This document shows, one piece after another, positions 16,429-26,192 of a stretch of DNA of 64,000 nt; within the stretch, counting starts at the first letter, position 1, and every line of letters starts with the position of its first letter. The notes under the pieces are model-generated. The model did no database searches and was not told the origin of the DNA. It worked only from the letters and a program-made list of their open reading frames with translations. The position numbers were made by a program, and so were the translations under genes. Source of the stretch: Fidelibacterota bacterium (lineage in GTDB: Bacteria > Pseudomonadota > Alphaproteobacteria > Rhodospirillales > Rhodospirillaceae); the NCBI GenBank assembly GCA_947475895.1, contig CANJMF010000009.1:1-64000 (forward strand), read 5' to 3'.

Positions 16429-18354
16429 ATGAGGCAGAGGTGGTATGTGATAGCCATCGCCGGCGTGGTGATGGCGGCGGGATCTCCTGCGCATGCGCAA
16501 CGCGCGTCGGAGAACGCCGTGAACGCCGCGGAAGATGCGTTCGGAATTTCACTCGGGAATGAGACGGTCGGACTCTATAGCTCGAGCAGCGCGCGCGGAT
16601 TTAATCCCGCTCTGGCGGGAAATATCCGCTTAGATGGCTTGTACTTCGATCAACCCAACACCGCCATGGGCCGGACCTACGCCGGCACCACCATGCGGGT
16701 CGGTTTGAGCGCGCAGTCCTATCCGTTCCCCGCGCCCACGGGCATCGCAGATACCAGGTTGCGCCGACCGGGAGATCATTTGACCACGAGCGGCAGCCTA
16801 ACGTTCGGGCCCTATGATTCCGTTCAACTCGAAACGGAGGTCGCGGCGCCGCTTGTGCCCGGCAAGCTGAGTGCAAGCGCATCGCTGATGGGCAACAGCG
16901 CCAAATTCGACGCCCGGGCAGATTACTGGACCACGGTCTATGGCGCGTTACTGAATTGGACGCCTAATGACGCGATCAACATCGCGGTATTCGACCAAGG
17001 CCACATTGCCGAAGGCCAATTGCCGCCTTTGATTTTTACGGCCAGCGGCGCCCCGCCTCCGGAATACGATCGATCCGTATACCTGGGCCAAACGTGGGCT
17101 AAGCGTCGGCGCACCACGAACAACCTGGGCTTCGTGCTATCCGCGACACTCTTCGACGATTGGCTTTTGCGCACCGGCTTGTTCCGTTCGGATCAATACC
17201 TGCCCGTGGAATACGCCACGTTATATCGCAACGTCCAAGCCGACGGCACGGGCACGGTCGATCTCTTGCGCACGGCGCAGATTAAGGACCTCTCTTATTC
17301 CGGAGAGGTACGCCTTACGCGCGCTTTCAATGAGGGCCAGCGCCGGCATACGCTTCATATCGCCGTCCGTGGCCGCGATGCCGAGCACCGGTTCGGGGGC
17401 GGCGATAGCTTTTCTTTGGGACCGGCCAAGGTCGGCGTTCACGAGCCGCGGCCCGGACCCACTTACCCGACTCCCCCCGCGACGAGCCTCAATCACGTTT
17501 CTCAAATCACGCCTGGAATTTCCTATGTCGGTCGCTGGCTCGATGTCGGCGAATTCAGCGTCGGCGTACAAAAAAGCATTTTTCAAAGCAAACTCACGCT
17601 GCCGGGCTTCGCACCGGCGCACACGGACTCCTCACCTTGGCTGTACAACAGCACCCTTGCTGTCTACCTGAGCAAGAACGCGGCTCTCTATGGCAGCTAC
17701 ACGCGCGGCCTCGAGGAATCGGGCATCGCGCCCGAGACAGCCAATAACCGCGGCGAGGCGCTACCCGTGAGTCTTACCGAGCAGATCGACGCTGGGATTC
17801 GTTACAGACTGTGGTCGGGGCTGACTTTAATCGCCGGTGTGTTCGAAGTGAGGAAACCATTCTTCGATCGCAATGCTGCCAATTTTTTCACCGAGGTCGG
17901 CAACTTGAGTCACCGTGGGATCGAGCTTTCGCTCTCCGGTCAACTTGCACCCGGACTGACCGTTGTTGCAGGCGCGATGATCTTGCGGGCGCGCATCGAA
18001 GCGAATGCCGCGGTCGCGAGCTTCATTGGAACGTTGCCTGTGGGACGACCCAATCGTAACGTGCGCCTAAACGTACAATATGGTCCGTCCTCGTGGCACG
18101 GGTTGTCCGTTGACGGTCAAATAAACCAAGATGGCCCGGCCTTCGCCAACCGGGCGAACACTCAGCGGCTTAACGCCAACACCACGCTCGATCTTGGCGC
18201 GCGTTATGTTTTCAAGATGCGCGACACCTCGGCATCGGTGCGGGTGCGCGTATTAAACGCAACCGACGCTTACGGCTGGAACGTCTCTGCGTCGGGCTCC
18301 TATGCGCCAATCCCAGCGCGGCGCTTCACGGCGCAGCTGGTGGCGGATTTTTAA
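16429..18354 (+). CDS. TonB-dependent receptor, short atypical plug
   Basis: Start 16429 follows GAGGGGGAA; the frame is open 60 bases further upstream without a site. The 641-residue protein has a signal peptide ending near AHA-QRA. The N-terminus then lacks a clear TonB box and runs FGISLGNETVGLYSSSSARG, FNPALAGNIRLDGLYFDQ and TMRVGLSAQSYPFPAPTGIA, a pattern I associate with a distinct alphaproteobacterial receptor group, with a barrel and C-terminal aromatic residue (QLVADF). It is about 200 residues shorter than the receptor upstream. The ligand is unknown; iron-chelate uptake is a family-level guess. The downstream neighbours (TPR glycosyltransferase, MFS transporter) do not settle the substrate. 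Confidence 0.85.
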   Translation: MRQRWYVIAIAGVVMAAGSPAHAQRASENAVNAAEDAFGISLGNETVGLYSSSSARGFNPALAGNIRLDGLYFDQPNTAMGRTYAGTTMRVGLSAQSYPFPAPTGIADTRLRRPGDHLTTSGSLTFGPYDSVQLETEVAAPLVPGKLSASASLMGNSAKFDARADYWTTVYGALLNWTPNDAINIAVFDQGHIAEGQLPPLIFTASGAPPPEYDRSVYLGQTWAKRRRTTNNLGFVLSATLFDDWLLRTGLFRSDQYLPVEYATLYRNVQADGTGTVDLLRTAQIKDLSYSGEVRLTRAFNEGQRRHTLHIAVRGRDAEHRFGGGDSFSLGPAKVGVHEPRPGPTYPTPPATSLNHVSQITPGISYVGRWLDVGEFSVGVQKSIFQSKLTLPGFAPAHTDSSPWLYNSTLAVYLSKNAALYGSYTRGLEESGIAPETANNRGEALPVSLTEQIDAGIRYRLWSGLTLIAGVFEVRKPFFDRNAANFFTEVGNLSHRGIELSLSGQLAPGLTVVAGAMILRARIEANAAVASFIGTLPVGRPNRNVRLNVQYGPSSWHGLSVDGQINQDGPAFANRANTQRLNANTTLDLGARYVFKMRDTSASVRVRVLNATDAYGWNVSASGSYAPIPARRFTAQLVADF

Positions 18355-18627
18355 GGACGGACTTCTCGGGCATCGTCAAGCGCGACCTTGTCATTGCAAA
18401 CACCGATTATGCGGGCGGATACGGCGGTCCTTCTCGATCCCGTCTACCGCTGCAAGGGGTGATGCCTTTTTGATCGCATGCACGGGGTTGTCCGTGATCG
18501 GGCCGCCGCCTGACATTGGTCGTTCGTTTACAGATACTTTGGATGTACTTTTCGAAGCGACACTTGCGACGGCACACTCCTGAATCCTGGTCGAACACGA
18601 CAGCTTTAAGGCGATCACATCCCGCAC

Positions 18628-20178
18628 ATGAACATCGCGCAAACGCCTTTTCAGCAAGGATTGGATTGGTTGCAAACCGGCAACGTCTCCGCGGCGGTGC
18701 GCGCGTTTGAAGCCGCCGTTGATGCGGCGCCCGAGGATGCGGACGCACGTTATTATCTGGCGAACGCCTACCGCGACCTCTTTCGTCTGAAGGATGCCGA
18801 ACGCGAAATGCGCAAGGTCGTGGCGCAGCGACCGACACATGCAAAATCATATAGCGCACTGGGAATTATTCTTGCTGAAGCTGGACGGCCCGGCGAAGCC
18901 GTCGCGGTCTACGAAGCGGCCATGGCCATCGATCCCGCTTACGTCAACGCAGCAACCAACTGGGTCAACACGCAACAATATCTTTCCGGCGTCACGGAAG
19001 AGAGGCTTGCGCACAGTCATAGCCGCTGGGCGGCGTTGCACGCCGCAGAAACACCGACCTCCGATTTTCCGACGGAGCGCCCGACGGACCGGCCCTTGGT
19101 GGTGGGGTTTGTCTCGCCCGATTTGGCAAAACATCCCGTTGGCTTACTGAGCGTGCGCTTGTTCGAGAATTTGGATCACGCAGCGATCCGGCCCATCGTG
19201 TTTAGTACGCGCCCGACGCCTTACGAAGATGAGATCAGCCGGCGCATCGCGCGCACGGCAAAATGGGTCACCGTTTTCGGCATGAACGATGACGTCATTG
19301 CGGCGCTTATTCGCGCCTCGAAAGTCGATATCCTGTTTGATCTGTCGGGCCACACCGCGCACCACAGCTTGAAACTATTCGCACGCAGAGCGGCACCGGT
19401 ACAAATAAGTTGGCTGGGATATACGGGAACCACGGGCATTCCGGCCATGGACTACGTGCTGGCCAACGCGCAGCTGACACCGCCCGGAACGGATGCTTTC
19501 TATAACGAGCGCATTTTGGGCCTCGCGCGCACGCATGCGTGTTTCGACCCGCCGCCCGATGCGCCGGCGGTCAGCCCGGCGCCGTTCGCGTCAAATGGTT
19601 TCGTGACCTTCGGCTGCTTGAACAATCCGGTGAAGATCAGCCGCGAAACCCTCGCAAGTTTCGCACGCATTCTCACGCGCGTGCCCAACAGCCGTTTGAA
19701 GCTGCGCTATAAAAGCATGGGCGCATCAGATGTGGAGGCGCGCTTGCGATCGGTGCTGGCGGCGCACGGCATCGCGCCTGCGCGCGTCGATGTTGCCGGG
19801 CATGTGCCGGGTGTTCAGTTCCTTGGCACCTACAATGAAATCGATATTGCTCTCGATACGTCGCCCTATTCCGGCTGCTTCACGACCTGCGAGGCGTTAT
19901 GGATGGGTTGCCCGGTGGTCGCCTTCCCCGGCGCGACCTTTGCCGGCCGCCAATCCGCCAGCATCCTCACCGCAGCGGGGCAAACGGACCTGATCGCGAA
20001 AGATCGCGCCGGGTATGAGGACTTGGCGGTCGCGCTTGCGGGCGACCATGATCGAATCGCGCGATTGCGCGCCTATTTGCGGGAGCACGTTGCGGCATCA
20101 TATTTGTGTAATGGGCCGGCATTTGCGCAGGATTTCACGCAGACGCTGCAAACCGCCTGGACTCAGTCACTTCGTTAA
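18628..20178 (+). CDS. TPR-containing SPINDLY/OGT-type glycosyltransferase (GT41)
   Basis: A 516-residue protein. Residues 5-125 form about three TPR helical pairs (GLDWLQTGNVSAAVRAFEAA, DADARYYLANAYRDLFRLKD and SYSALGIILAEAGRPGEAV). The rest matches the O-GlcNAc transferase catalytic domain: VVGFVSPDLAKHPVGLL, DILFDLSGHTAHHSLKLFA, VQISWLGYTGTTGIPAMDYV, VTFGCLNNPVKIS and DTSPYSGCFTTCEALWMGCP. Family members transfer a sugar from a nucleotide donor to Ser/Thr of proteins in the cytosol. In bacteria related enzymes modify flagellins, adhesins or unknown proteins. The gene has no obvious acceptor gene beside it; a TonB receptor lies upstream and an MFS gene downstream. The ribosome binding site is weak. 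The 272 bases before it hold no gene. Confidence 0.9.
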   Translation: MNIAQTPFQQGLDWLQTGNVSAAVRAFEAAVDAAPEDADARYYLANAYRDLFRLKDAEREMRKVVAQRPTHAKSYSALGIILAEAGRPGEAVAVYEAAMAIDPAYVNAATNWVNTQQYLSGVTEERLAHSHSRWAALHAAETPTSDFPTERPTDRPLVVGFVSPDLAKHPVGLLSVRLFENLDHAAIRPIVFSTRPTPYEDEISRRIARTAKWVTVFGMNDDVIAALIRASKVDILFDLSGHTAHHSLKLFARRAAPVQISWLGYTGTTGIPAMDYVLANAQLTPPGTDAFYNERILGLARTHACFDPPPDAPAVSPAPFASNGFVTFGCLNNPVKISRETLASFARILTRVPNSRLKLRYKSMGASDVEARLRSVLAAHGIAPARVDVAGHVPGVQFLGTYNEIDIALDTSPYSGCFTTCEALWMGCPVVAFPGATFAGRQSASILTAAGQTDLIAKDRAGYEDLAVALAGDHDRIARLRAYLREHVAASYLCNGPAFAQDFTQTLQTAWTQSLR

Positions 20179-20442
20179 TCGTGATAATTGATGCACATGC
20201 GGTTCATGCTGCGGTGCAAACAAACTCGCATAATCGCTCACGCGGTTTTGGCTCGCCGGGAATGCATCAACGTGCCATCGTTTGGGCAGGTGTCTTGCAT
20301 TTGACAGCTTGTCAGTCGCGCACCGTCTAAAATATCGCGTCGGCGAGATTCGGCGATCTGGGGAGATCGGCGATCGAAGGCCGCAAGGCAAAGCTCGGGA
20401 GGGCTCTGCTTTTTAAACTGAACTTTCGGGGGAGTGAATCGC

Positions 20443-21687
20443 ATGGCAGCCGGTCAATACAGCAGCGATGAGCGTTTCGTTATCGACGGCAAAGGCATGA
20501 CATCGCTTGCGATCGTCACCTTGGCGCTCTTTGTCAGCCAAATCGGAATGGCCTTCACGATCCCGCTGATCGTACAGCACTTTGATGTCAGCAACACCAT
20601 CGCAGGCCTGGCGGCTACATTGGAAATTGGCGGCGTCGCACTGACCTGCTTGCTATATGCACCGTATGTGCCGCGGTTCGATGCGCGCCTTGTCTGCCGC
20701 GCGAGCATCGTCGCGCTGTTGGTGCTCAATGTGGCAACAATCCTGTCACCGAATGTTGATGTTTTCCTGGTGTGTCGTGGCTTAAGCGGCATTATCGCCG
20801 GCTTGATCAACGTTACGACCTCATCCCTCGCCGGCCGCACAACCAAGCCCGAGAAAAGTTTCAGCGTTCTTCTGGGCTCGTTGGGCGCATTGGGAATCAG
20901 CCTGTCGTTGGTGCTGCCTCAAGCGAAGAATGTCGGCCCCTTAATCGGCCTGGAACCGCTGCACACGATTTATGCCCTGTATTGCATTTTCCTTCTGATC
21001 GGCCTTGCGTTCTGCACTAAACTGCCTTCACCGCCTAAACTTACGCCGCGCGGCGATGAAACCGGCGCGGGCAAGTTAAAGCCTTTACGCGAACTTCCGT
21101 TGGATGCCTGGCTGCTGTTGCCGGGGTTGGGCGCAATCTCTTTCGGTGTCGGCGCGCTGGGAACATTCATTGTCAGTCTCGGCACGGAGCAGATTGGCAT
21201 GACCGTTGAAACGGTCGGGCTCGTTATGATGTCGGGCGCTATTGTGCGCATCGGTGGGCCGTTCCTCGGCAGTTGGGCCAGCGCGCGCTATCGCGCCGTG
21301 ACTTTAGCGGCGATCGTTCTCACGGCCGATGCTGTCTTCGGTATGCTGCTATCACATTCATCCACAGTCGTGGCGTTCGCGCTTCTCGCACCAATCCTGA
21401 CGGCGTCGTCATCAATCTTCTTCCCGGTTCTTCTGGGCACGTTGTCACGGCTGGAACCGGCGGGTCGCCTGGCCGGCATGCACACGATTTTCGCCATGGG
21501 CGGCGGGTCACTCGCGTCGCTTGTCGGTGGTGCGGTCAGCTCTAAAGGCGATTACTCGGCTAATGGTTTTGTTGTGGCCGGCGGCATGTTGCTTGCGGCG
21601 ATCCTATTATATCGTGGCTTGCGGACGGCTGATCGTCAGCGGTTCGGCGCACCCGCCACGGCGCCTTCGAGCGCGCCGGCGGAATAA
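20443..21687 (+). CDS. MFS transporter
   Basis: ATG 20443 is placed seven bases after CGGGGGAG; a GTG nine bases upstream overlaps that site. The 414-residue protein has about twelve hydrophobic segments in two groups of six, split by a charged loop around residues 195-220 (KLPSPPKLTPRGDETGAGKL). The first helices read SLAIVTLALFVSQIGMAFTI. A motif-A-like loop is weak. Major facilitator proteins move small molecules by proton or substrate exchange; the substrate cannot be told. It is followed, 44 bases on, by the SRPBCC gene, perhaps in one operon. The 264-base gap before it contains no gene. Confidence 0.85.
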   Translation: MAAGQYSSDERFVIDGKGMTSLAIVTLALFVSQIGMAFTIPLIVQHFDVSNTIAGLAATLEIGGVALTCLLYAPYVPRFDARLVCRASIVALLVLNVATILSPNVDVFLVCRGLSGIIAGLINVTTSSLAGRTTKPEKSFSVLLGSLGALGISLSLVLPQAKNVGPLIGLEPLHTIYALYCIFLLIGLAFCTKLPSPPKLTPRGDETGAGKLKPLRELPLDAWLLLPGLGAISFGVGALGTFIVSLGTEQIGMTVETVGLVMMSGAIVRIGGPFLGSWASARYRAVTLAAIVLTADAVFGMLLSHSSTVVAFALLAPILTASSSIFFPVLLGTLSRLEPAGRLAGMHTIFAMGGGSLASLVGGAVSSKGDYSANGFVVAGGMLLAAILLYRGLRTADRQRFGAPATAPSSAPAE

Positions 21688-21730
21688 TTTCGTCTCCCCC
21701 AAGATCACGATCACTTAAAGGACTTCGCTT

Positions 21731-22165
21731 ATGCCTGTTGCGACCGGAATTGTTGACGCACCGATTGAAGACGTGTGGGCCATGGTGTCCAACTTCGGCG
21801 GCCTGATGCGCTGGCATCCGCATTTGACGAAAGTCGAGTGCGACGGATCGGCGGTGGGTGCCATCCGCACGGCCACCTTCGCCGACGGCCGGACGGCATC
21901 GGAGAGCCTTGAGAAGCTCGATAACGAAAATCACCTCCTGCTCTATAAAGTGACCAACACGAGCAGCGGGGCCATGATCGGCATGACGGGCGAAATCAAA
22001 CTAACAAAACTGGGCGACCGGCAAACCAAAGTGGACTGGACGTCGTCGGGCGCTCCTCCGGAAGCCCCGAATGCCGATAAAATCAATGCGACCCTGCTGG
22101 CCACCTACACGACGCGCATCAACAACCACCTCAAAACGGCGCTAGGGCTAACTCCGACGGCCTAA
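21731..22165 (+). CDS. SRPBCC-family protein (polyketide cyclase/dehydrase-like)
   Basis: A 144-residue protein of the START/SRPBCC fold, a helix-grip barrel with a deep pocket. The opening ATGIVDAPIEDVWAMVSNFG, then GLMRWHPHL and ECDGSAVGAIRTATFADG, are typical of the polyketide cyclase 2 group. A final amphipathic helix spans residues 118-140. Members bind or transform hydrophobic small molecules; the specific activity cannot be read from sequence. AAAGGACTTCGCTT before the ATG gives a usable ribosome binding site. It follows the MFS gene closely, so the pair may handle one compound. Confidence 0.82.
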   Translation: MPVATGIVDAPIEDVWAMVSNFGGLMRWHPHLTKVECDGSAVGAIRTATFADGRTASESLEKLDNENHLLLYKVTNTSSGAMIGMTGEIKLTKLGDRQTKVDWTSSGAPPEAPNADKINATLLATYTTRINNHLKTALGLTPTA

Positions 22166-22294
22166 CTTGGCTTACGGAAAATAGGGCCTTTCACGTACGT
22201 ATTTTCAACCGAGGATCTGGCGGTTGACCGCTTTTGTCCCGCGCGCGGACGGATTACCGTGAGCCGGGGATAACCGGGGTTCGTTCCAGCCACT

Positions 22295-22825
22295 ATGCCA
22301 CGCCTTGCAGGGTTTCACGTCTCGCGCATCGTGCTGTGGATCACAGCCGCGCTGTTGATCGGCTTTACGATCAGCACCGCCCTCGCGTGGCGCCAATTAC
22401 AGCGAAATCATAACGAAGCGCGAACTGCTGTGGCGCAAGCCACAGAGGATGTAGCCGCGGATGTGATTGCGGCGATGCAGCTATATCAATATGGCCTGCG
22501 TGGTGCGCGTGGCGTCGTCCTAACGGCGGGCGAAGACAACATCACGTTGGCGCAGTTCGTGCGCTATAGCCAGTCGCGCGACCTCGCGGTGGAATTTCCA
22601 GGCGCCGAGGGCTTCGGTTTCGTGCGGCGCGTCCCGCAGAACCAGGAGGACGCTTTCGTTCAACGCATGCGCAAAGACGGGCGCCCCATGAAGGCGAGCG
22701 ATACATCATTCAATACATTGAGCCGATGCAGACAAACGCGCCGGCGGTGGGGCTGGATCTTGCATCTGGGCCTAACCGGCGCGCGGCAGCGGAAGCCGCG
22801 ATCAAAACCGGCGTCACAACCCTGA
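22295..22825 (+). pseudogene. N-terminal part of a hybrid histidine kinase, separated by a frameshift
   Basis: This frame starts with a membrane helix (VLWITAALLIGFTISTALAW), then a helical segment and the first half of a CHASE sensor domain (QYGLRGARGVVLTAGEDN, GFGFVRRVPQNQEDAFVQRM). After RKDGRP the frame becomes nonsense. The next frame carries on perfectly with HEGERYIIQYIEPMQTNAPA and VGLDLAS, the second half of CHASE. Adding one C to the CCCC run at 22684-22687 restores a continuous RPHEGERYIIQYIEP. So one base has been lost: a real mutation or a sequencing error. The intact gene would span 22295-25743, about 1150 residues, and be membrane-bound with a periplasmic CHASE sensor. Confidence 0.8.
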
Positions 22826-25743
22826 CGGCGCCCATTCGCCTGGTACAAACAGAAGTGCAGACCGAGCGCGGCGTTTTGCTGCTTATGCCGATCTATCGCG
22901 GCGGCGTTGTGCCAGAGTCCATCGCGGATCGCGCAGCGGCTGCTGTGGGGTGGAGCTACGCGCCTCTTATCATGAAGAATGTGCTGTCGCACATCGACTT
23001 CAATTCCAATCACCTGCATATGATTCTGCGCGACGTCACCACGCCGGGGAACGACGTCATCTTTCACGAGTCCACCGCGGCATCCGGCGAGGCCGCCGTG
23101 TTGTATACGCAAAAGACCGAGCGCGACATCTTTGGGCGGCGCTGGCAAATCGAAATGGGCGCCTATCCCGCTTTCGTCGAAACGTTGCGTCAACCATCGC
23201 CGACAACCGTTTTCATTATCGGCCTCCTTGCCACCCTGATGTCGGCTGCGCTGACAGCAACGCTGAGTTATGGACGCCAGCGCGCACGCTTGATCACCGC
23301 CGAACGTGCGCGCCTAGCAACGATCGTGGACAATTCGAGCGACCCGATCGTCGGAGAATTGCTCGACGGCACCATTATTTCCTGGAACCACGCGGCGGAG
23401 CGCGTGTTTGGATATGGCCACGACGAAGCTGTCGGGAAATTCCTGCCTGACCTCCTTAGCCCTGCAGATCGCATCGATGAAGACGCAAATCTTCTCACGC
23501 GTATCGCGCGCGGCGAGACCGTGGATGCATTCGACACGATCCGCATAGCGCGCGACGGCACGCTCATCGACGTCTCCGTGACGGCAAGTCCGATCCGCGA
23601 AGCCGACGGCACCGTAAGCGGCGCAGCAAAGCTTCTGCGCGACATTCGGCAGCAAAAAGAGGAGGAGCGCCGGCTCATCGACTTCAACGCGAGCCTGGAG
23701 CGTGAAGTCATTATGCGCACCGCGGAGTTAAATCGCACCAACGAAGTCCTGGCCGAAGTCTTGCGGGCCGCATCGGAAGTCTCGATCATCGCAACCGACA
23801 TAAACGGTGTGATTCAAATCTTCAACAAAGGCGCTGAGCGCATGCTGGGTTATAGCGCTGCGGAAGTGGTTGGGCGCCAGACACCGGCGCCTTTGCACGT
23901 ACCGGAGGAAGTGGCCGCGCGAGGCGCTGAACTGACGGCCGAGTACGGCATGCCAATCGCGGGCTTTCGCGCTTTTGTTCACAAAGCCGAAGTCGAAGGT
24001 GCTGAAAAGCGCGAGTGGACATATGTGCGCAAGGACGGCTCGCGCCTGCGGGTGCTTTTGGTCGCAACGGCCATGCGCGATGCACAGGGCGATATCACGG
24101 GGTACCTAGGGATCGCCGAAGACATCACCGAACAAATCCGCAGCACAGAAGCCTTGCGCGAAGCGAAGGCAACGGCGGAAGCCGCCAACGCCGCCAAGAG
24201 CCGATTCCTTGCCATGATGAGCCACGAGCTGCGTACGCCGATGACCGGCGTGCTCGGCATGGCGGATCTTTTACTGACGTCGCATTTGAATGACGAACAG
24301 CGCGAACTCTTGCGGACCTTGACGCGATCGGCGCATACGCTCCTCGATCTTCTGAACGACGTGCTCGATTTTGCGAAAATCGAGGCGGGGCATGTGGAGC
24401 TGGAGGAAATCGACTTCTCCGTGGCTCAAATCGTTCAGGATGTTCAGGCGATTGCCGGCCCCCTTGCCTCGGAGAAGGGAAACACCATACACGCCACCCT
24501 CGACCCCGCTATCAAACCCGCTTATCGAGGCGATGCGAAGCGCTATCGGCAGGTGCTGATGAACTTGGTTGGAAACGCGAACAAGTTCACGACCAGCGGC
24601 AATATTTTCATCGTCGTAAAGCCGCAAGGCGACGGCGGCGAAGTCGTTACGCTTGTGTCCGACACCGGAATTGGAATCGCGGAACAAAACCGCGTACGTT
24701 TGTTCGAGCCCTTTGTGCAAGAGGATGTTTCAACCTCGCGCAAATTCGGCGGGACCGGCCTGGGCCTTACCATCAGCAAGACCTTGGTGGAACTCATGGG
24801 CGGCAGAATCTGGGTCGAGAGCAAGATAGGTCAGGGTTCGACGTTTGGGTTCTCGGTTGCCTTGAGGCCAGGCGACGCGGCGTGCGTCGAAATTTTAAAC
24901 ACGCAGCGCCAACATACGGCGGCGTCCTCCGCTGCGATGCCGGTGCCCAAGCGCCCGCTGCGCGTTCTTTTTGCGGAAGATAACGTGACCGTCCGCACGC
25001 TTGTCACGACCGTGCTGGGAAAAATGAATCACGTCGTCGTAGCGGTAGAGAACGGCGCCTTGGCCGTCGAAAAAGCCCGGCAGGAGAAATTCGATATTAT
25101 TTTAATGGATATGCAAATGCCGGTCATGGATGGACCAACCGCCATTCAGCATATCCAGGCGGTGGAGGGTCCTAACAAAACGGTGCCGGTTATCGCCATC
25201 ACCGCCGATGCCATCCGCGGAAATCAAGCAACGTACTTGAAAGCCGGCGCCAGCGCCGTGGTCACCAAGCCAATCGAGTGGCGGCGCCTGGCGGCGGAAA
25301 TGAGTCGCCTTACAGGTACCGGTGGAGCGCCAGGTGCAGCCGTTGAAAACAGTTTGAGCGCACCGCCACTACCTCAAACGCCGACCTTGGACCTTGCGCT
25401 GTTGGATTCGCTCGTCGCCAATATCGATCGCGCGACATTTGTCGCCATGCTCGACAGTTTCACTTCGAGCCTGCAGGAGTACGCTCTGGAGATCGAAGAG
25501 GCGATCAAAGGCCAAAACGAAAGGGCCATAAAGCGCTCGGCCCACGCCTTGCGTGGCGTGGCGGGACAGTTCGGAGCCGCGCGGCTCAGCGAGCTGGCTA
25601 AGCAGATCGAAACGTCGCCATCGCCGCGTGATTTGCCGGCGTCCACCGTGACGCAGCTTAGCGAGGCCACCGAGGCAACCATGGCCGCACTCGACGCTTG
25701 GCGCGGACGTTTGGATGCAGGTTCATTGGTAGCCGCGAACTGA
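22726..25743 (+). CDS. Hybrid sensor histidine kinase (CHASE half-PAS-PAS-HisKA-HATPase-REC-HPt)
   Basis: The larger frame of the split kinase, 1005 residues. It begins within the CHASE domain, then a second membrane helix (TVFIIGLLATLMSAALTATL) near residue 165. Two PAS domains follow (IVDNSSDPIVGELLDGTIIS near 195; VSIIATDINGVIQIFNKGAE near 350). The dimerisation/phosphoacceptor site MMSHELRTP has His500. The ATPase domain shows DTGIGIAEQNR and GGTGLGLTIS. A receiver domain has the phospho-Asp at 795 (ILMDMQMPVMDG), and a C-terminal HPt domain has His940 (RSAHALRGVAGQFGA). This is a full internal phosphorelay. Without the upstream frame it would lack the first membrane helix. No response-regulator gene lies beside it, so the HPt must pass phosphate to a distant partner. 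Confidence 0.9.
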   Translation: MQTNAPAVGLDLASGPNRRAAAEAAIKTGVTTLTAPIRLVQTEVQTERGVLLLMPIYRGGVVPESIADRAAAAVGWSYAPLIMKNVLSHIDFNSNHLHMILRDVTTPGNDVIFHESTAASGEAAVLYTQKTERDIFGRRWQIEMGAYPAFVETLRQPSPTTVFIIGLLATLMSAALTATLSYGRQRARLITAERARLATIVDNSSDPIVGELLDGTIISWNHAAERVFGYGHDEAVGKFLPDLLSPADRIDEDANLLTRIARGETVDAFDTIRIARDGTLIDVSVTASPIREADGTVSGAAKLLRDIRQQKEEERRLIDFNASLEREVIMRTAELNRTNEVLAEVLRAASEVSIIATDINGVIQIFNKGAERMLGYSAAEVVGRQTPAPLHVPEEVAARGAELTAEYGMPIAGFRAFVHKAEVEGAEKREWTYVRKDGSRLRVLLVATAMRDAQGDITGYLGIAEDITEQIRSTEALREAKATAEAANAAKSRFLAMMSHELRTPMTGVLGMADLLLTSHLNDEQRELLRTLTRSAHTLLDLLNDVLDFAKIEAGHVELEEIDFSVAQIVQDVQAIAGPLASEKGNTIHATLDPAIKPAYRGDAKRYRQVLMNLVGNANKFTTSGNIFIVVKPQGDGGEVVTLVSDTGIGIAEQNRVRLFEPFVQEDVSTSRKFGGTGLGLTISKTLVELMGGRIWVESKIGQGSTFGFSVALRPGDAACVEILNTQRQHTAASSAAMPVPKRPLRVLFAEDNVTVRTLVTTVLGKMNHVVVAVENGALAVEKARQEKFDIILMDMQMPVMDGPTAIQHIQAVEGPNKTVPVIAITADAIRGNQATYLKAGASAVVTKPIEWRRLAAEMSRLTGTGGAPGAAVENSLSAPPLPQTPTLDLALLDSLVANIDRATFVAMLDSFTSSLQEYALEIEEAIKGQNERAIKRSAHALRGVAGQFGAARLSELAKQIETSPSPRDLPASTVTQLSEATEATMAALDAWRGRLDAGSLVAAN

Positions 25744-25887
25744 CGTCCGGCTATAAATACAATAAAATCATAGACTTAATTCAGGATTGCGCGGCATCGC
25801 CCTTGGCGGCGCGCCCGTTGAGGCTTTCTTCACTCCCTGACTGTAGGACTCGGAGCCTGTAGGATTGCGCCTGCGAAGGAGAAGAGT

Positions 25888-26169
25888 ATGACCACGACCG
25901 CCGACGGCGATGTGAAAAAACTTCAGGCCGAAATCGCGCAGCTGCGCGAGGACGTGGCGTTACTGGTTCAAGCGCTGGGCGGCGCTGCGCGCGAAGGCGG
26001 TGCGAATGCATTCTCAAATGCCAAGGCGCGTGCGGGCGAAATTCAAGACGACATTAAAGATAAGATCGACAGCATCACCCGCCAGATCGAAGACAAGCCG
26101 GTTGCATCGTCGCTGACCGCCTTTGCCATCGGCGTGGTGCTCGGCATGCTTTTTGGTAGCCGACGCTAA
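25888..26169 (+). CDS. DUF883 / ElaB-YqjD-like membrane-anchored protein
   Basis: A 93-residue protein with a coiled-coil body (KKLQAEIAQLREDVALLVQA, DDIKDKIDSITRQIEDKP) and one C-terminal membrane helix ending in arginines (SLTAFAIGVVLGMLFGSRR). That layout is typical of DUF883/ElaB/YqjD proteins, tail-anchored in the inner membrane; YqjD of E. coli binds ribosomes in stationary phase. GAAGGAGAAGAGT gives a good ribosome binding site. It is followed 23 bases later by a two-helix membrane protein, mirroring the yqjD-yqjE order. Confidence 0.8.
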   Translation: MTTTADGDVKKLQAEIAQLREDVALLVQALGGAAREGGANAFSNAKARAGEIQDDIKDKIDSITRQIEDKPVASSLTAFAIGVVLGMLFGSRR

Positions 26170-26192
26170 CGGCCAAAGGGACGAGAACCACC

